From positions 1 through 43,176 of IMG/VR virus record IMGVR_UViG_3300023301_000025: a stretch of 43,176 nt of DNA; one strand, written 5' to 3'. A program made the position numbers and the translations under genes. Shown piece by piece: positions 6,817-15,541 of this stretch. A model generated the notes under the pieces. That model was given only the letters and a program-made list of their open reading frames with translations, did no database searches and had not been told where the DNA came from. Each line of letters opens with the position of its first letter. The first letter of the stretch is position 1. Origin of the DNA: a virus.

Positions 6817-8145
6817 ATGCTACAAGAGAGATATGATTTAGAAAAAAAATTAGACGGTGTTCTTGAAGAGTATAATCCAAATAAGAAAATGCGAGATGTG
6901 CTTAAAACTCAATTGGGGAAACATGGGATTCTTAACAGTGAGTTTCAACAAGTTTGGCTTAGGAATACTTCGCTAGACGGAGTTGAGCTACCTTTAATTT
7001 ATCTATTGACAAAGTACCTATATGAAAGAACAGGAGAATCTTCAATTGAAACCTCTAAATATTTTACTGAGACAGAAATAAAAGATGGAGATATCTATGT
7101 AAGAGAAGTCGTTGACGAGACTCTGGAATATCCAATAACGTTTGAGGATGTTCTAAGATGCCGAGAAGACCAATATAATTTTTATCTATCTATTCAACAA
7201 ATAAAGAAATTATTAGATAGTAAGATAATAACATACAACTTTGATACGCAAAGGTCGCCAAAACATAAGGTTAATAATGATGGTGGTTTGATTAAAGTTA
7301 TTAATATAAATCGACAAGCTGTAAAAGAGATAACAAAAGACCTGCTTGAAAATAATTTTATTACTAATTGCATAACGTTCAATTTACTACAAGATGGAAA
7401 GGATAGTTTCGTTTATAACGAAAAGAAAAATGAGTTAACTATCCTATCTGGCGAAGTCAATGTTATTGATGGGTTTCATCGGTGTTTGAGCATGATAAAT
7501 GCACTCTCAATCAATCCAAACTTAGAATACATTACAGAAGTTAGATTTACTAATTGGGGGGTTGAGAAATGTAGGAACTTCATATTTCAAGAAGATAAGA
7601 AAAACAAAATTAACAAACGCTATATCCAGTCCGTTGTAAACACAGGAAAATGGGGCAATAAAGTAATTGGAAAATTAAATGATGGAAACGGTGACTTAAA
7701 AGGTAAGATTACAACAGATTTTGCATTAGTAAAAATCAACAAAGCTTTCACTATGTTCGACTTTATGTCGAATGCTGTAGATACTCTTTGGGATATAAAA
7801 ACAAACATGGACGTAAGCAATTTATCAAACTATCTAACAGACTTCTTTGACCATATTATAGGATATAAAGCCGAAGACTTTGTTGAAGACGTAGGAAAAT
7901 CTAGGGAGAAAAGTGTTGTTACCATGCCGGCTATGTTTATTGGGTATTTATCACTAGCTAAAAAGTTACAAGACGACCCAAATAAATATGAAAAACTGGA
8001 AGCTTTTTTAAATAAAACTGATTTTAATATTGAGAGTCAAGAGTGGCTAAAACTTAACATAATTAATAGAAGTAAAAAGCCAACTATCACCTTAAATAAA
8101 TCAAACGTTAAGAACATTATTAACTACTTTAATGAGCTAGTATGA
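6817..8145 (+). CDS. DGQHR-type protein, SPbeta YopQ-like
   Basis: ATG 6817 lies 9 nt after AAGGGGG; the in-frame ATG at 6808 touches the ribosome site. The 442-aa protein contains TQR at 144-146 and VIDGFHRCLSM at 216-226. This is the QR...DGxHR signature of the DGQHR/DndB-like group, which includes the DndB repressor of phosphorothioation operons. Length and the partner downstream resemble, from memory, SPbeta YopQ (about 460 aa), which precedes the repressor gene yopR/mrpR. It is the first gene of a two-gene operon with a very strong promoter. The biochemical role is unknown; a nucleotide- or DNA-binding regulatory partner of the next gene is my inference. Confidence 0.65.
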   Translation: MLQERYDLEKKLDGVLEEYNPNKKMRDVLKTQLGKHGILNSEFQQVWLRNTSLDGVELPLIYLLTKYLYERTGESSIETSKYFTETEIKDGDIYVREVVDETLEYPITFEDVLRCREDQYNFYLSIQQIKKLLDSKIITYNFDTQRSPKHKVNNDGGLIKVININRQAVKEITKDLLENNFITNCITFNLLQDGKDSFVYNEKKNELTILSGEVNVIDGFHRCLSMINALSINPNLEYITEVRFTNWGVEKCRNFIFQEDKKNKINKRYIQSVVNTGKWGNKVIGKLNDGNGDLKGKITTDFALVKINKAFTMFDFMSNAVDTLWDIKTNMDVSNLSNYLTDFFDHIIGYKAEDFVEDVGKSREKSVVTMPAMFIGYLSLAKKLQDDPNKYEKLEAFLNKTDFNIESQEWLKLNIINRSKKPTITLNKSNVKNIINYFNELV

Positions 8146-8161
8146 GAGGAGATGAGCACTT

Positions 8162-9148
8162 ATGTACAACGAGGAGTTGAAAGTAAGATTTTTTAGTGAA
8201 TACCCAGAAGCCACCGCAAAAGTATACCGAGCTAGTTTAATGCAGATTGATGATTCAGAAGAATTTTACAGGAAAGACGTTTTCAATTTTTCATTTGAGC
8301 AGCTCGATAATGCATTTAAGTCAATACAAGCAAAAACATTGTCAGCAGTTAGGAGAATAGTTAGTCCTGTGTTGGAGTATATTAGATGGGCGAACTCTGA
8401 GGGGTTTGTTCCTACAAAGATTGGTATTACAGACCTGTTCATGGGAGAGAAGCTTAATGATTATGTTTGGAAACAAGCACAGCAAAGTAGCTATATAAGA
8501 AGAGAGGAAATGTATGGGCTATGTGAATTTCTAGCTAACGCTGTAGATAAGACTGTTCTAGTCCTAGCATATGAAGGTATTAATGGAAGAGAAAATTTTG
8601 AGATGTTGAATTTAAAGTTTAGTGATATTGATTTCTCTAGTAAAACGATAAGAGTTACAAATATTGATGGCGAGGTAAGAGATGTCTTTATAGAAGACCA
8701 AGAGACATTGGATATATTGAAAGAGGCAAGGAGAGAGAGTAGTTACCTATTAGGTAATGGAGATAGCCCTAGAAGCAAACGGAAAGAGTTTGATTTAGTT
8801 GACACCCCCTATGTTATAAGGAAAATAAATAGACGAAGAGATGCATATGATAATGAAGTAGTTACCATTGGATTCCTACTTGGGAAAGTAACTAGAATTT
8901 TTAAAGGTAAAAAAGATAGAGCGACAGGTGATTATACTGAAGAACCTTATCTATCCGACTGTGAATTTTTAAATTTAACAACTCTTTCCAAAAGCGGATT
9001 TTTTGACTACTGTATGAGACTGGAAGAAATAAAAGGTGAATTAAGCACCTTAGATTATGAAAAAGCATGTATAAGATATGGAATTAATAGAGGGAACTTA
9101 CAAAGTTATAAAAGACAATATTTAGATTGGAAACAAAGTGCAAGATAA
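8162..9148 (+). CDS. tyrosine-recombinase-fold protein, candidate MrpR-like lysogeny repressor
   Basis: A 328-aa protein, second gene of the operon, 16 bp after YopQ-like. Residues 1-110 form a helical core-binding-like domain. Residues 135-157 (YEGINGRENFEMLNLKFSDIDF) match box I of tyrosine recombinases, R143 included. The later HxxR box and an obvious nucleophilic Tyr context are missing (LNLTTLSKSGFFDYCM occupies the place), so strand exchange is unlikely. SPbeta MrpR (YopR, about 325 aa) is a repressor with exactly this decayed recombinase fold, and it follows yopQ. The C-terminal YGINRGNLQSYKRQY segment fits that family as I recall it. An ordinary but divergent integrase is the alternative. 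Confidence 0.65.
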   Translation: MYNEELKVRFFSEYPEATAKVYRASLMQIDDSEEFYRKDVFNFSFEQLDNAFKSIQAKTLSAVRRIVSPVLEYIRWANSEGFVPTKIGITDLFMGEKLNDYVWKQAQQSSYIRREEMYGLCEFLANAVDKTVLVLAYEGINGRENFEMLNLKFSDIDFSSKTIRVTNIDGEVRDVFIEDQETLDILKEARRESSYLLGNGDSPRSKRKEFDLVDTPYVIRKINRRRDAYDNEVVTIGFLLGKVTRIFKGKKDRATGDYTEEPYLSDCEFLNLTTLSKSGFFDYCMRLEEIKGELSTLDYEKACIRYGINRGNLQSYKRQYLDWKQSAR

Positions 9149-9166
9149 TTTCTTGCCTTTTACATA

Positions 9167-9182
9167 GATAAAATATAATATA
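9167..9182 (+). repeat. recurring AT-rich motif, one mismatch
   Basis: GATAAAATATAATATA, 18 bp after the repressor-like gene and starting 29 nt before the -35 of the ligase promoter: the same spacing as at 5966 and 27031. Confidence 0.75.
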
Positions 9183-9195
9183 ATTAATAAAAGAG

Positions 9196-9224
9196 TTGAC
9201 AGCTACTAAGTGAGGTGTTATTAT
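9196..9224 (+). promoter_or_regulatory. promoter of the DNA ligase / replication region
   Basis: TTGACA at 9196-9201, 17-bp spacer, TATTAT at 9219-9224. It is the first promoter after the repressor-like gene, so it may start the early/replication transcript. Confidence 0.75.
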
Positions 9225-9269
9225 GGTAATAGAAGTTAACGAGAGAGAGAATATAGAAAGGTAAATAAG

Positions 9270-11219
9270 ATGAGAACGATTAGAAGAATTAAAGAATTGG
9301 TAGATGTGTGCAATTTTCATTGTAATTTATACTACTCACATAATACCCCCCAAATCACAGACAAAGAGTACGATGAAATGTATGACTTTCTAGCTGCTTT
9401 AGAGCAAAAAGTGGGGGTGGTTATGAGCAATTCACCAACACAGAGAGTAGGATACCAAATGTCCGCAAAGCTCGCTAAGACGGCTCACAAAACCCCTTTA
9501 TTATCATTAAACAAGACTAAAGATGTATCTGATTTAGAAAAATTTCAAGGAAAACATTTCTGTATATTAATGCACAAATTGGACGGATTAACAATTGAAT
9601 TGGATTATGTCGATGGAGTTTTAGTAGAGGGGTCAACTCGTGGGAGTGGATTTGAGGGAGAAGTCGTGACCTCAAATATTAGAACATTTAAGAATGTACC
9701 GGCAACAATTCCATTCAAAGGGACTCTCAGAATCTCTGGCGAAGCAATCATATATAAGGATGATTTTGAAAGACTTAACTCAAAACTTGCGGATGGAGAT
9801 AAGTACAAGACACCAAGAAATTTAGCAAGTGGTTCTATTAGACAACTAGACCCTAAAGTATGTGCCGAGAGAAAGCTTAGGTTTTATGCGTTTAATGTTT
9901 TAGAATGTAGTGAACAGGTTGAGGATTTAAAATCAGAATATCTTGAGTGGCTTGAAACGCTGGGATTCGATGTAGTTACATATAGAATAGGTAGCTCAGA
10001 GAGTATGAGACAGTCTTTGATTAATGCGGCAGAGGAAATGTACCTACCTATTGATGGTTTGGTTCTGACATATAATTCAATTAAATACTCTAATACGTTT
10101 AGCACAACTTCTCACCATCCGCTTCATAGTTTAGCATATAAATTTTATGATGAATCGCAAGAAACTATTTTAACCGATGTTGAGTGGAGTGTATCGAGAA
10201 CAGGTCAAATTAACCCCGTAGCAGTCTTTAACACGGTTTTAATAGACAATACCGATGTAAGTAGGGCATCACTATTTAATGTGTCATTTATTAGGGAGCT
10301 AGGCTTAAATATTGGTAATAGAATACTTGTTTCTAAAAGAAATATGATTATACCATACATTGAAGATAACTTAGATAGGGGAATGGTAATGGAGATACCA
10401 AAAATCTGTCCTTCATGTTCAGAACCGGTTGTATTAAAAACAGATGGAAGTGCTGAAGTACTGATGTGTACAAATGAAAACTGTCCATCAAGGCTATTAG
10501 CTAAGTTCACTCACTTTGTATCAAAGAGTGCGATGAATATAGATGGACTATCGGAAGCAACATTAGAAAAGTTTATTGATGAGGGGCTATTGGAGACATT
10601 TAGCGATATTTACTATTTAGACCACACTAAACAATTCATTATTAATCTGGACGGGTTTGGTCAGAAATCGTATGATAAATTGTCAGCAAATATAGAGAGT
10701 AGCAGAAATGTTAAACTAGAAAACTTCATAGTTGCACTTGGGATTCCGAATGTGGGAAGAACAGCTTCAAAAACAATAAGCAAATATTTTGATGGAGATT
10801 GGTATAAATTTGAAAAGGCTTATATTGAAAAATTCGATTTTGCAAAACTAGATGATTTTGGCAAGACTATGAATGAAAATATATATAAGTTTTTATACGA
10901 AGGAGAAATGGAATGGGTAGACTTAGTTAGTGAGATGAAGTTTATTAAAGAAGAAAAAACAGAAAATGATTTTAAACTTTTAGATGGAAAGGTCTTTGTT
11001 ATAACTGGAAGCCTTGACACTTTTAAAAATAGAGACGAATTGGCAGAGCTAGTATCCTCAATGGGTGGTAAAGTCTCCGGAAGTGTTTCAAAAGGGACAA
11101 CATATTTAATTAATAATGATATATCCTCAACAACAGGGAAGAACAAAAAAGCTTTAGAGTGTGGTGTTACTATAATTTCAGAAGATGTGTTTAACAAGCT
11201 TATTCAAAGAGAAGTGTAG
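9270..11219 (+). CDS. ligA: NAD+-dependent DNA ligase
   Basis: A 649-aa protein, close to full bacterial LigA length. The Ia domain (NLYYSHNTPQITDKEYDEM, residues 19-37) binds NMN. The nucleotidyl lysine is K103 in HKLDG, with STRGSGFEGE as motif III region. The OB fold follows, then a C4 zinc finger (C380, C383, C400, C405), helix-hairpin-helix repeats (about 415-540) and a C-terminal BRCT domain (about 570-649, DGKVFVITGSL). It seals nicks in DNA with NAD+ as cofactor. A complete cellular-type ligase in a phage suggests independence from the host enzyme during replication. It has its own promoter at 9196. Confidence 0.95.
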   Translation: MRTIRRIKELVDVCNFHCNLYYSHNTPQITDKEYDEMYDFLAALEQKVGVVMSNSPTQRVGYQMSAKLAKTAHKTPLLSLNKTKDVSDLEKFQGKHFCILMHKLDGLTIELDYVDGVLVEGSTRGSGFEGEVVTSNIRTFKNVPATIPFKGTLRISGEAIIYKDDFERLNSKLADGDKYKTPRNLASGSIRQLDPKVCAERKLRFYAFNVLECSEQVEDLKSEYLEWLETLGFDVVTYRIGSSESMRQSLINAAEEMYLPIDGLVLTYNSIKYSNTFSTTSHHPLHSLAYKFYDESQETILTDVEWSVSRTGQINPVAVFNTVLIDNTDVSRASLFNVSFIRELGLNIGNRILVSKRNMIIPYIEDNLDRGMVMEIPKICPSCSEPVVLKTDGSAEVLMCTNENCPSRLLAKFTHFVSKSAMNIDGLSEATLEKFIDEGLLETFSDIYYLDHTKQFIINLDGFGQKSYDKLSANIESSRNVKLENFIVALGIPNVGRTASKTISKYFDGDWYKFEKAYIEKFDFAKLDDFGKTMNENIYKFLYEGEMEWVDLVSEMKFIKEEKTENDFKLLDGKVFVITGSLDTFKNRDELAELVSSMGGKVSGSVSKGTTYLINNDISSTTGKNKKALECGVTIISEDVFNKLIQREV

Positions 11220-11260
11220 AGAATTAGTTACTATATTACTATACTATGAAGGGAGGTGAA

Positions 11261-11548
11261 ATGTTAATGACAGCAGAGGAAATTTTGGATGAGATAGTAT
11301 GCGTGTGCGAAGAAGTTTTAAAGGCAGATGGATTTGATAATTGTGTTATAGGATTATGCGAATCAGCAAACGGTCAAACCGTAATTGCTTATGACAAGCA
11401 AAAAATGATTAAGACTATGGTAGACAGAGACGGTATTACATATGAAGAAGCAGAAGAGTATTATGATTATAACATCTTAGGCTCATACATGGGAAGTTCA
11501 ACACCGGTATATATAGAATTGTTTAATGAGGGTGATTTTGATACATAG
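11261..11548 (+). CDS. small acidic protein, unknown
   Basis: Starts at ATG 11261 (or 11267) after GGGAGGTG. The upstream ATG 11246 precedes the ribosome site and is rejected. The roughly 95-aa product (MTAEEILDEIVCVCEEVL...) is acidic, with an EEAEEYYDYNILGSYMG segment typical of small phage proteins of unknown function. It is followed directly by the AT-rich motif. Confidence 0.6.
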   Translation: MLMTAEEILDEIVCVCEEVLKADGFDNCVIGLCESANGQTVIAYDKQKMIKTMVDRDGITYEEAEEYYDYNILGSYMGSSTPVYIELFNEGDFDT

Positions 11549-11551
11549 ATA

Positions 11552-11567
11552 AATAAAATATAAAATA
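11552..11567 (+). repeat. recurring AT-rich motif, one mismatch
   Basis: AATAAAATATAAAATA lies 4 bp after a stop codon and runs straight into TAAGGAG, the ribosome site of the transglycosylase gene. No -35 box follows. Confidence 0.75.
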
Positions 11568-11580
11568 TAAGGAGAATTAA

Positions 11581-12321
11581 ATGATTAACAATAGCAATAA
11601 ACGTAAAATAGCAATCATAGGGCTGGGAATAGCAATTACTATAATCATCACACTATGTATAATAGAAGCTTTCGAAGTCTATGCTATTAACAATATTACA
11701 GCCTCAACAACTGTGGGAGCAGCAACCATCGTAACGCCAGAAATGGTAAGAGAATTTGAAGATGAGAGAGGTGTACTATTTGAGATAGAAACAGAGAAAG
11801 CAGAAATAGAAGCAGAATCAGAAGCAGAGAAAATGTCAACTAGACCGGAGTATAATATTATATTACCAGAAGAGTATCAAGAGTTTTTATGGTCAAAGTG
11901 TAATGAATATAATTTATCATATACACTAGCACTGGCAATCATTTGGAGAGAGTCGAGAATGGATGCCGAAGCGGTCAATCACAATACCAATGGGACTTAT
12001 GATACCGGTTTATTCCAGATTAACAGCAACACCATGTACGCACTATCTGAAGACTTGGAAATGGAAAATTTCAAACCAAAGAATCCTTATCAGAACATAG
12101 AAGTGGGAATATACTACATAAGCATATTGCGTAATAGTTTCATAGATAATTACAGTGAAGAAAATACCTTTAGTGCTGTGTGTATGGGTTTTCACAGAGG
12201 AGGAAATAAAGCTGAGTCATTGATTAATAGAAACGGTATCAGTATAGCTAATAATAGTACATATGTATTGAAAATATTAGAATGTAAAGAGCAACTAGAG
12301 CGCTATGGCGAATTTACCTAA
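11581..12321 (+). CDS. membrane-anchored lytic transglycosylase
   Basis: A 246-aa protein with one N-terminal membrane helix (residues 9-29), an Ala/Glu-rich stalk (50-90) and an SLT-type catalytic domain. The likely catalytic Glu is E124 in IIWRESRMDAEAVN, followed by DTGLFQINSN (141-150), the GLFQIN hallmark. It would cleave peptidoglycan glycan strands outside the membrane. It sits among replication genes rather than lysis or tail genes. That fits a VirB1-like wall-opening role or a lysogenic role better than virion entry, but a lysis role cannot be excluded. Confidence 0.85.
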   Translation: MINNSNKRKIAIIGLGIAITIIITLCIIEAFEVYAINNITASTTVGAATIVTPEMVREFEDERGVLFEIETEKAEIEAESEAEKMSTRPEYNIILPEEYQEFLWSKCNEYNLSYTLALAIIWRESRMDAEAVNHNTNGTYDTGLFQINSNTMYALSEDLEMENFKPKNPYQNIEVGIYYISILRNSFIDNYSEENTFSAVCMGFHRGGNKAESLINRNGISIANNSTYVLKILECKEQLERYGEFT

Positions 12322-12374
12322 AAGGTTAAGAAGTAAGACAATTAAAAATAAAATATAAAACTTTTTGTCGAAAC

Positions 12375-12403
12375 TTGACATACCTACGATTATAGTATAT
12401 GCT
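12375..12403 (+). promoter_or_regulatory. promoter before the zinc-ribbon and SSB genes
   Basis: TTGACA at 12375-12380, 17-bp spacer, TATGCT at 12398-12403. A diverged motif copy (AATAAAATATAAAACT, 12347-12362) precedes it, at nearly the same distance (28 nt) as the copies before other promoters. Confidence 0.65.
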
Positions 12404-12464
12404 AAGTAGTATACCAACACAAGAAAAATTCGTTAACACCCAAATTTACTAACTGGAGGTACTA

Positions 12465-12770
12465 ATGCAGGAACAGGCATACCGTGCAAATGATAAAGAA
12501 GAAGCCATACCTAATGTAGCGACCATATCCCACTATTGTAACAAATGTGGTAAAGAGGAGTCATATTCTGAAAATGACATTAATGATTTAATTAAAAAGG
12601 CAAGATGGCATAAGCTTGACTTGGGGAGAATGGGATATGGAAGTTCAATGGATGGTAGCGATATTGAGTTTGAGATTTGTGACAGTTGCTTGAAAGCTTT
12701 CATAATGTCTTTTGAAAATCCAGACAGCGTTACATGTAGCGGTTCAAACTGCTACTCAGAAGAGAGTTAG
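12465..12770 (+). CDS. zinc-ribbon protein, unknown
   Basis: A 101-aa protein behind GGAGGT. CNKCGKEE near residue 25 and CDSCLKAF near residue 77 make a split CxxC...CxxC zinc ribbon of the kind found in many small phage proteins. A further CSGSNC occurs at the C-terminus. Its position before SSB suggests an early function, not identified. Confidence 0.65.
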   Translation: MQEQAYRANDKEEAIPNVATISHYCNKCGKEESYSENDINDLIKKARWHKLDLGRMGYGSSMDGSDIEFEICDSCLKAFIMSFENPDSVTCSGSNCYSEES

Positions 12771-12836
12771 ATTACATAAGATTTGTATAGAGTAGATTTG
12801 TAACCATTATAGAAATAACTTTAAATAAATCATAGA

Positions 12837-12852
12837 GATAAAATATAAAATA
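12837..12852 (+). repeat. recurring AT-rich motif, perfect copy
   Basis: GATAAAATATAAAATA in the 150-bp gap before the SSB-like gene. No clear -35/-10 pair is seen at the usual distance downstream. Confidence 0.85.
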
Positions 12853-12924
12853 TTAGTATCTAAACAGCACGTAAAAATTAAACTGTAGTTATTGTAAAAT
12901 TTAAACATATAAGGAGAAAAGTAA

Positions 12925-13851
12925 ATGAGTGATAAGATTAGAGCGTTGGATAACAGCGTAAAACTGGTAGGTAAGATTACAGAATTTGAGTACAGAACAG
13001 GGATTTCAAAGGCTAAAATAAACTATGTTAGTTTAAAAGGTGTCTTACAGTTTGGAAAGACAAAGGCAGAGTCAAGAAGGTTTGAAACTTATGTTCAAGA
13101 AGTTAGTAGTAAGGGAAAAGAGAGCAAGATGTATGAACCAACATTGGCTTTTGCTCAAAATGCAAGGTCGGTTGTTAAATTCGGTGCGGCAGATGCCACA
13201 GAGATTAGTATACAGGGGGCACTTGAGCCAAATGATTACGTTAACTCAAAGGAGATGTTAATTGAGGGAGTGTCTGTCAAGGCTAAGTTCTTTAATGATG
13301 TAGAAGGTGATTATACAGGTCAAATTGATATTGAAGGGTACATACAATCCATTAACCCAGAAACAGCAGGAGAGGACGAAGCAGAGACAGGGCGTTTGAA
13401 GTTTAACTTATTAAGTGCTGATTTCTTTGGTAATCTTGTTCCTATAAGAAACATCATTGTTCCGGCTAAGTTGAAAGATGTTTTCGAAAAAAACTATACT
13501 GAGGGTCAAACTGCAAAGTTTTTTGTTGGGTATGAAGTGAACACAAAGGAAGAGCCTAAACCCGAAACTGGTGGTATTGGTGAAAGAAGAGTAACAGAAG
13601 GTAAATCGTACTTGGAAATGGTTATGACTGGTGCTGACAGTGCTGTTGACGAAGATGATGAAAGAGGAATCAAAGATGATACTATCAGAATAGGGCTTGT
13701 GGAGCGTAAGGCAAAACTTAATGAGATTAAGGAAAAAGGGTATCAAGGTAAAAAAGGAACAGGTGGTGCTGCAACGGGAGCTGCCAGAACAAGTATGGGC
13801 AGTCAAAACAAGCCGGCAGCTATTGACTCGGATGATGAAATTCCCTTCTAA
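12925..13851 (+). CDS. single-stranded DNA-binding protein (phage type)
   Basis: A 308-aa protein behind AAGGAG. It ends in a Gly/Ala/Gln-rich linker and the acidic tip DSDDEIPF, the C-terminal signature by which bacterial SSBs recruit replication and repair proteins. The N-terminal 230 residues are beta-rich (KLVGKITEFEYRTG...VSLKGVLQFG), compatible with OB folds, and about twice the length of a normal SSB domain. It lies directly upstream of a Sak4-like ATPase, a common SSB-recombinase pairing in phage. It would coat single strands at the phage fork. Confidence 0.8.
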   Translation: MSDKIRALDNSVKLVGKITEFEYRTGISKAKINYVSLKGVLQFGKTKAESRRFETYVQEVSSKGKESKMYEPTLAFAQNARSVVKFGAADATEISIQGALEPNDYVNSKEMLIEGVSVKAKFFNDVEGDYTGQIDIEGYIQSINPETAGEDEAETGRLKFNLLSADFFGNLVPIRNIIVPAKLKDVFEKNYTEGQTAKFFVGYEVNTKEEPKPETGGIGERRVTEGKSYLEMVMTGADSAVDEDDERGIKDDTIRIGLVERKAKLNEIKEKGYQGKKGTGGAATGAARTSMGSQNKPAAIDSDDEIPF

Positions 13852-13854
13852 AGA

Positions 13855-13870
13855 GATAAAATATAAAATA
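13855..13870 (+). repeat. recurring AT-rich motif, perfect copy
   Basis: GATAAAATATAAAATA, 4 bp after the SSB stop and 27 bp before the AAAGGAG of the next gene. No sigmaA promoter follows. Confidence 0.85.
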
Positions 13871-13909
13871 GTACATAGTATATAACTAATAAATAAAAGG
13901 AGATACATA

Positions 13910-14920
13910 ATGGATTTAACTAACCCCCCTATAACAGTTGTTGAAAAATCAACACAGGGAAAAACCATGCTATGGTATGGTGACAATAGAACTGGGAAGA
14001 CTGCCAATGCAGTGAAAATGCCAAGACCTTTTGCCGTTGCTTTTGAAAACGGATTGAACGCTATTGCCGGCTTACCTTTTTGGCAACCTACAAAATGGAA
14101 AGAAGCCAAAGATATATTAAAAGAATTTAAAAGACCAGAAGTAAAGGCAATGTATGACACTATTTTACTAGATACATTAGAAAAAGCAGGAAGAATGCTT
14201 ATTAAGTATATCTGTGCAAGACATGGTGTAGATAAGATTGGCGATGCCAATAATGGGTTTGGTGCGTATTCAGAAGTAGAGCAGGAGTGGGATGATTTTA
14301 TTACCGCTTTAGCCAATGAAGGATACACAGTTGTAATCATTGCACATGAGACTATGCAAATGCCAGTTGACGCAGAAACAGGGAAGAAGTATGAGAGAAT
14401 TGTACCAAAGGGAGATAAGAGAGTAGTGTCTTCAACTTGCGACTTAGTTGATATCATTGGATATTGTATGTCTAATGGATTTGATGAAGAAGGAAATGAA
14501 CAAATGTCTTCAATATACTTTAAAGATGCAAAACATTTTAAAGCAGGTTCAAGATGGACTAGTATCACTAAATCTGTAGTCTTCAATGTTCCAAATGTTA
14601 CAGAAGCAATCGTCAATGCAATAACAGCTCAAGAGGTGATTGATGGCTCAGAGCACTACACTGACAAAAAAGTAATTGCCGCTCCAGAAGTTAAAAAAAC
14701 TTTTGAAGAAATTGTAGATGAGATTAAAGTTCAAGGTGGTGTCCTTAAAGAAAAGACTGGTTCATTCGCACTCTTTACAGAGATGGTTGAAGCCAAGCTT
14801 GGAGAAGGGGAAAAAGTAAGCGGCTGTACCGTAAAGCATAGAGAAATCCTTGAGGAACTTTTAGATGAGATGATTGAAAAAGCAGAAGCGCTAGATAAAA
14901 TTCAAGAAGAAACCAAATAG
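13910..14920 (+). CDS. Sak4-like RecA-fold ATPase
   Basis: A 336-aa protein. Walker A is GDNRTGKTAN at 24-33. The early PRPFAVAFENGLNAIAG and the TILLDTLEKAGR Walker B region match the phage nucleotide-binding (Sak4-type) family. Those proteins are short RecA/Rad51-core ATPases that promote single-strand annealing or exchange, often with an SSB partner encoded next door, as here. A C-terminal helical region (about 240-336) is highly charged. An intrinsic terminator follows at 14950-14985. In SPbeta a similar ATPase gene lies at the head of the yorG-yorL cluster, from memory. Confidence 0.8.
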   Translation: MDLTNPPITVVEKSTQGKTMLWYGDNRTGKTANAVKMPRPFAVAFENGLNAIAGLPFWQPTKWKEAKDILKEFKRPEVKAMYDTILLDTLEKAGRMLIKYICARHGVDKIGDANNGFGAYSEVEQEWDDFITALANEGYTVVIIAHETMQMPVDAETGKKYERIVPKGDKRVVSSTCDLVDIIGYCMSNGFDEEGNEQMSSIYFKDAKHFKAGSRWTSITKSVVFNVPNVTEAIVNAITAQEVIDGSEHYTDKKVIAAPEVKKTFEEIVDEIKVQGGVLKEKTGSFALFTEMVEAKLGEGEKVSGCTVKHREILEELLDEMIEKAEALDKIQEETK

Positions 14921-14949
14921 GAAATGGGTAAATAAAAATAAATAATAAG

Positions 14950-14985
14950 ACAAGGGGGAGAGATGTACCTCTCCTCTTGTTTTTT
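14950..14985 (+). terminator. intrinsic terminator after the Sak4-like gene
   Basis: ACAAG-GGGG-AGAG pairs with CTCTCC-TCTTGT around a short loop (ATGTAC), with a one-base bulge, followed by TTTTTT. The stem is GC-rich for this region. It separates SSB/Sak4 from the helicase-primase genes, though read-through is likely because the next gene starts 20 bp on without a visible promoter. Confidence 0.8.
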
Positions 14986-15004
14986 GGAAACGAGGTGTTA
15001 AAGC

Positions 15005-15523
15005 ATGGTCGAACCTAATCTTAAACCTAAAGTTGAGTATAGAAAAAAATGCCCTGTGTGTGGAATTATGAATCAGAAAGAAGCCACTACTTTATACAAC
15101 CAAAAGTACTTCTGTCCCGACTGTGTTGAAATATTCCGTATTGAAACTAAAGATAGGTTTGAGTTGATTGATTATATTATTGAGCTTTATGGTGAAGTTC
15201 CAAGTGCAGTAATATTCAAGCAAATCAAAGAGTACAAAGAAGAATATTCCTATACATATAAAGGGATGAAAGCAACTCTAAACTATTTTTATACGGTTTT
15301 AGAAGGGAATGATGTAATAGCTGGGACAGGGATAGGGATTGTTCCTTATTTATATAATGAGACAAAAAGATATTACAGTGATTTAAAAACAATAAAAGAT
15401 AGTGTGAAAAACACTGATTTTGACGAGATTAAAAAAATCAAAACTGTACATATAAAAAAGACGGATTTAAAAGGGAAAGAAAAGTACAAAGATATGGCTA
15501 TGATTGATATTAGCCAATTATAA
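15005..15523 (+). CDS. zinc-ribbon replication-cluster protein, unknown
   Basis: A 172-aa protein with an N-terminal C4 ribbon: C16/C19 (KKCPVCG) and C37/C40 (YFCPDC), followed by a helical region (ELIDYIIELYGEVP...) and a Lys-rich C-terminus. It lies immediately before the replicative helicase, the place of SPbeta yorH as I recall it. A helicase loader or adaptor role is plausible from position only. Confidence 0.65.
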   Translation: MVEPNLKPKVEYRKKCPVCGIMNQKEATTLYNQKYFCPDCVEIFRIETKDRFELIDYIIELYGEVPSAVIFKQIKEYKEEYSYTYKGMKATLNYFYTVLEGNDVIAGTGIGIVPYLYNETKRYYSDLKTIKDSVKNTDFDEIKKIKTVHIKKTDLKGKEKYKDMAMIDISQL

Positions 15524-15541
15524 CTATAGAAAGGAGTATGC

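Noticed and set aside
9223-9264. 13-codon leader peptide upstream of DNA ligase
   Set aside because: Its ATG lies within the predicted -10 box, so the transcript from that promoter would not contain it.
13411-14616. 401-codon open frame on the minus strand
   Set aside because: It is antisense to the SSB-like and Sak4-like genes, has no ribosome site and no recognisable domain; the plus-strand products have clear motifs.
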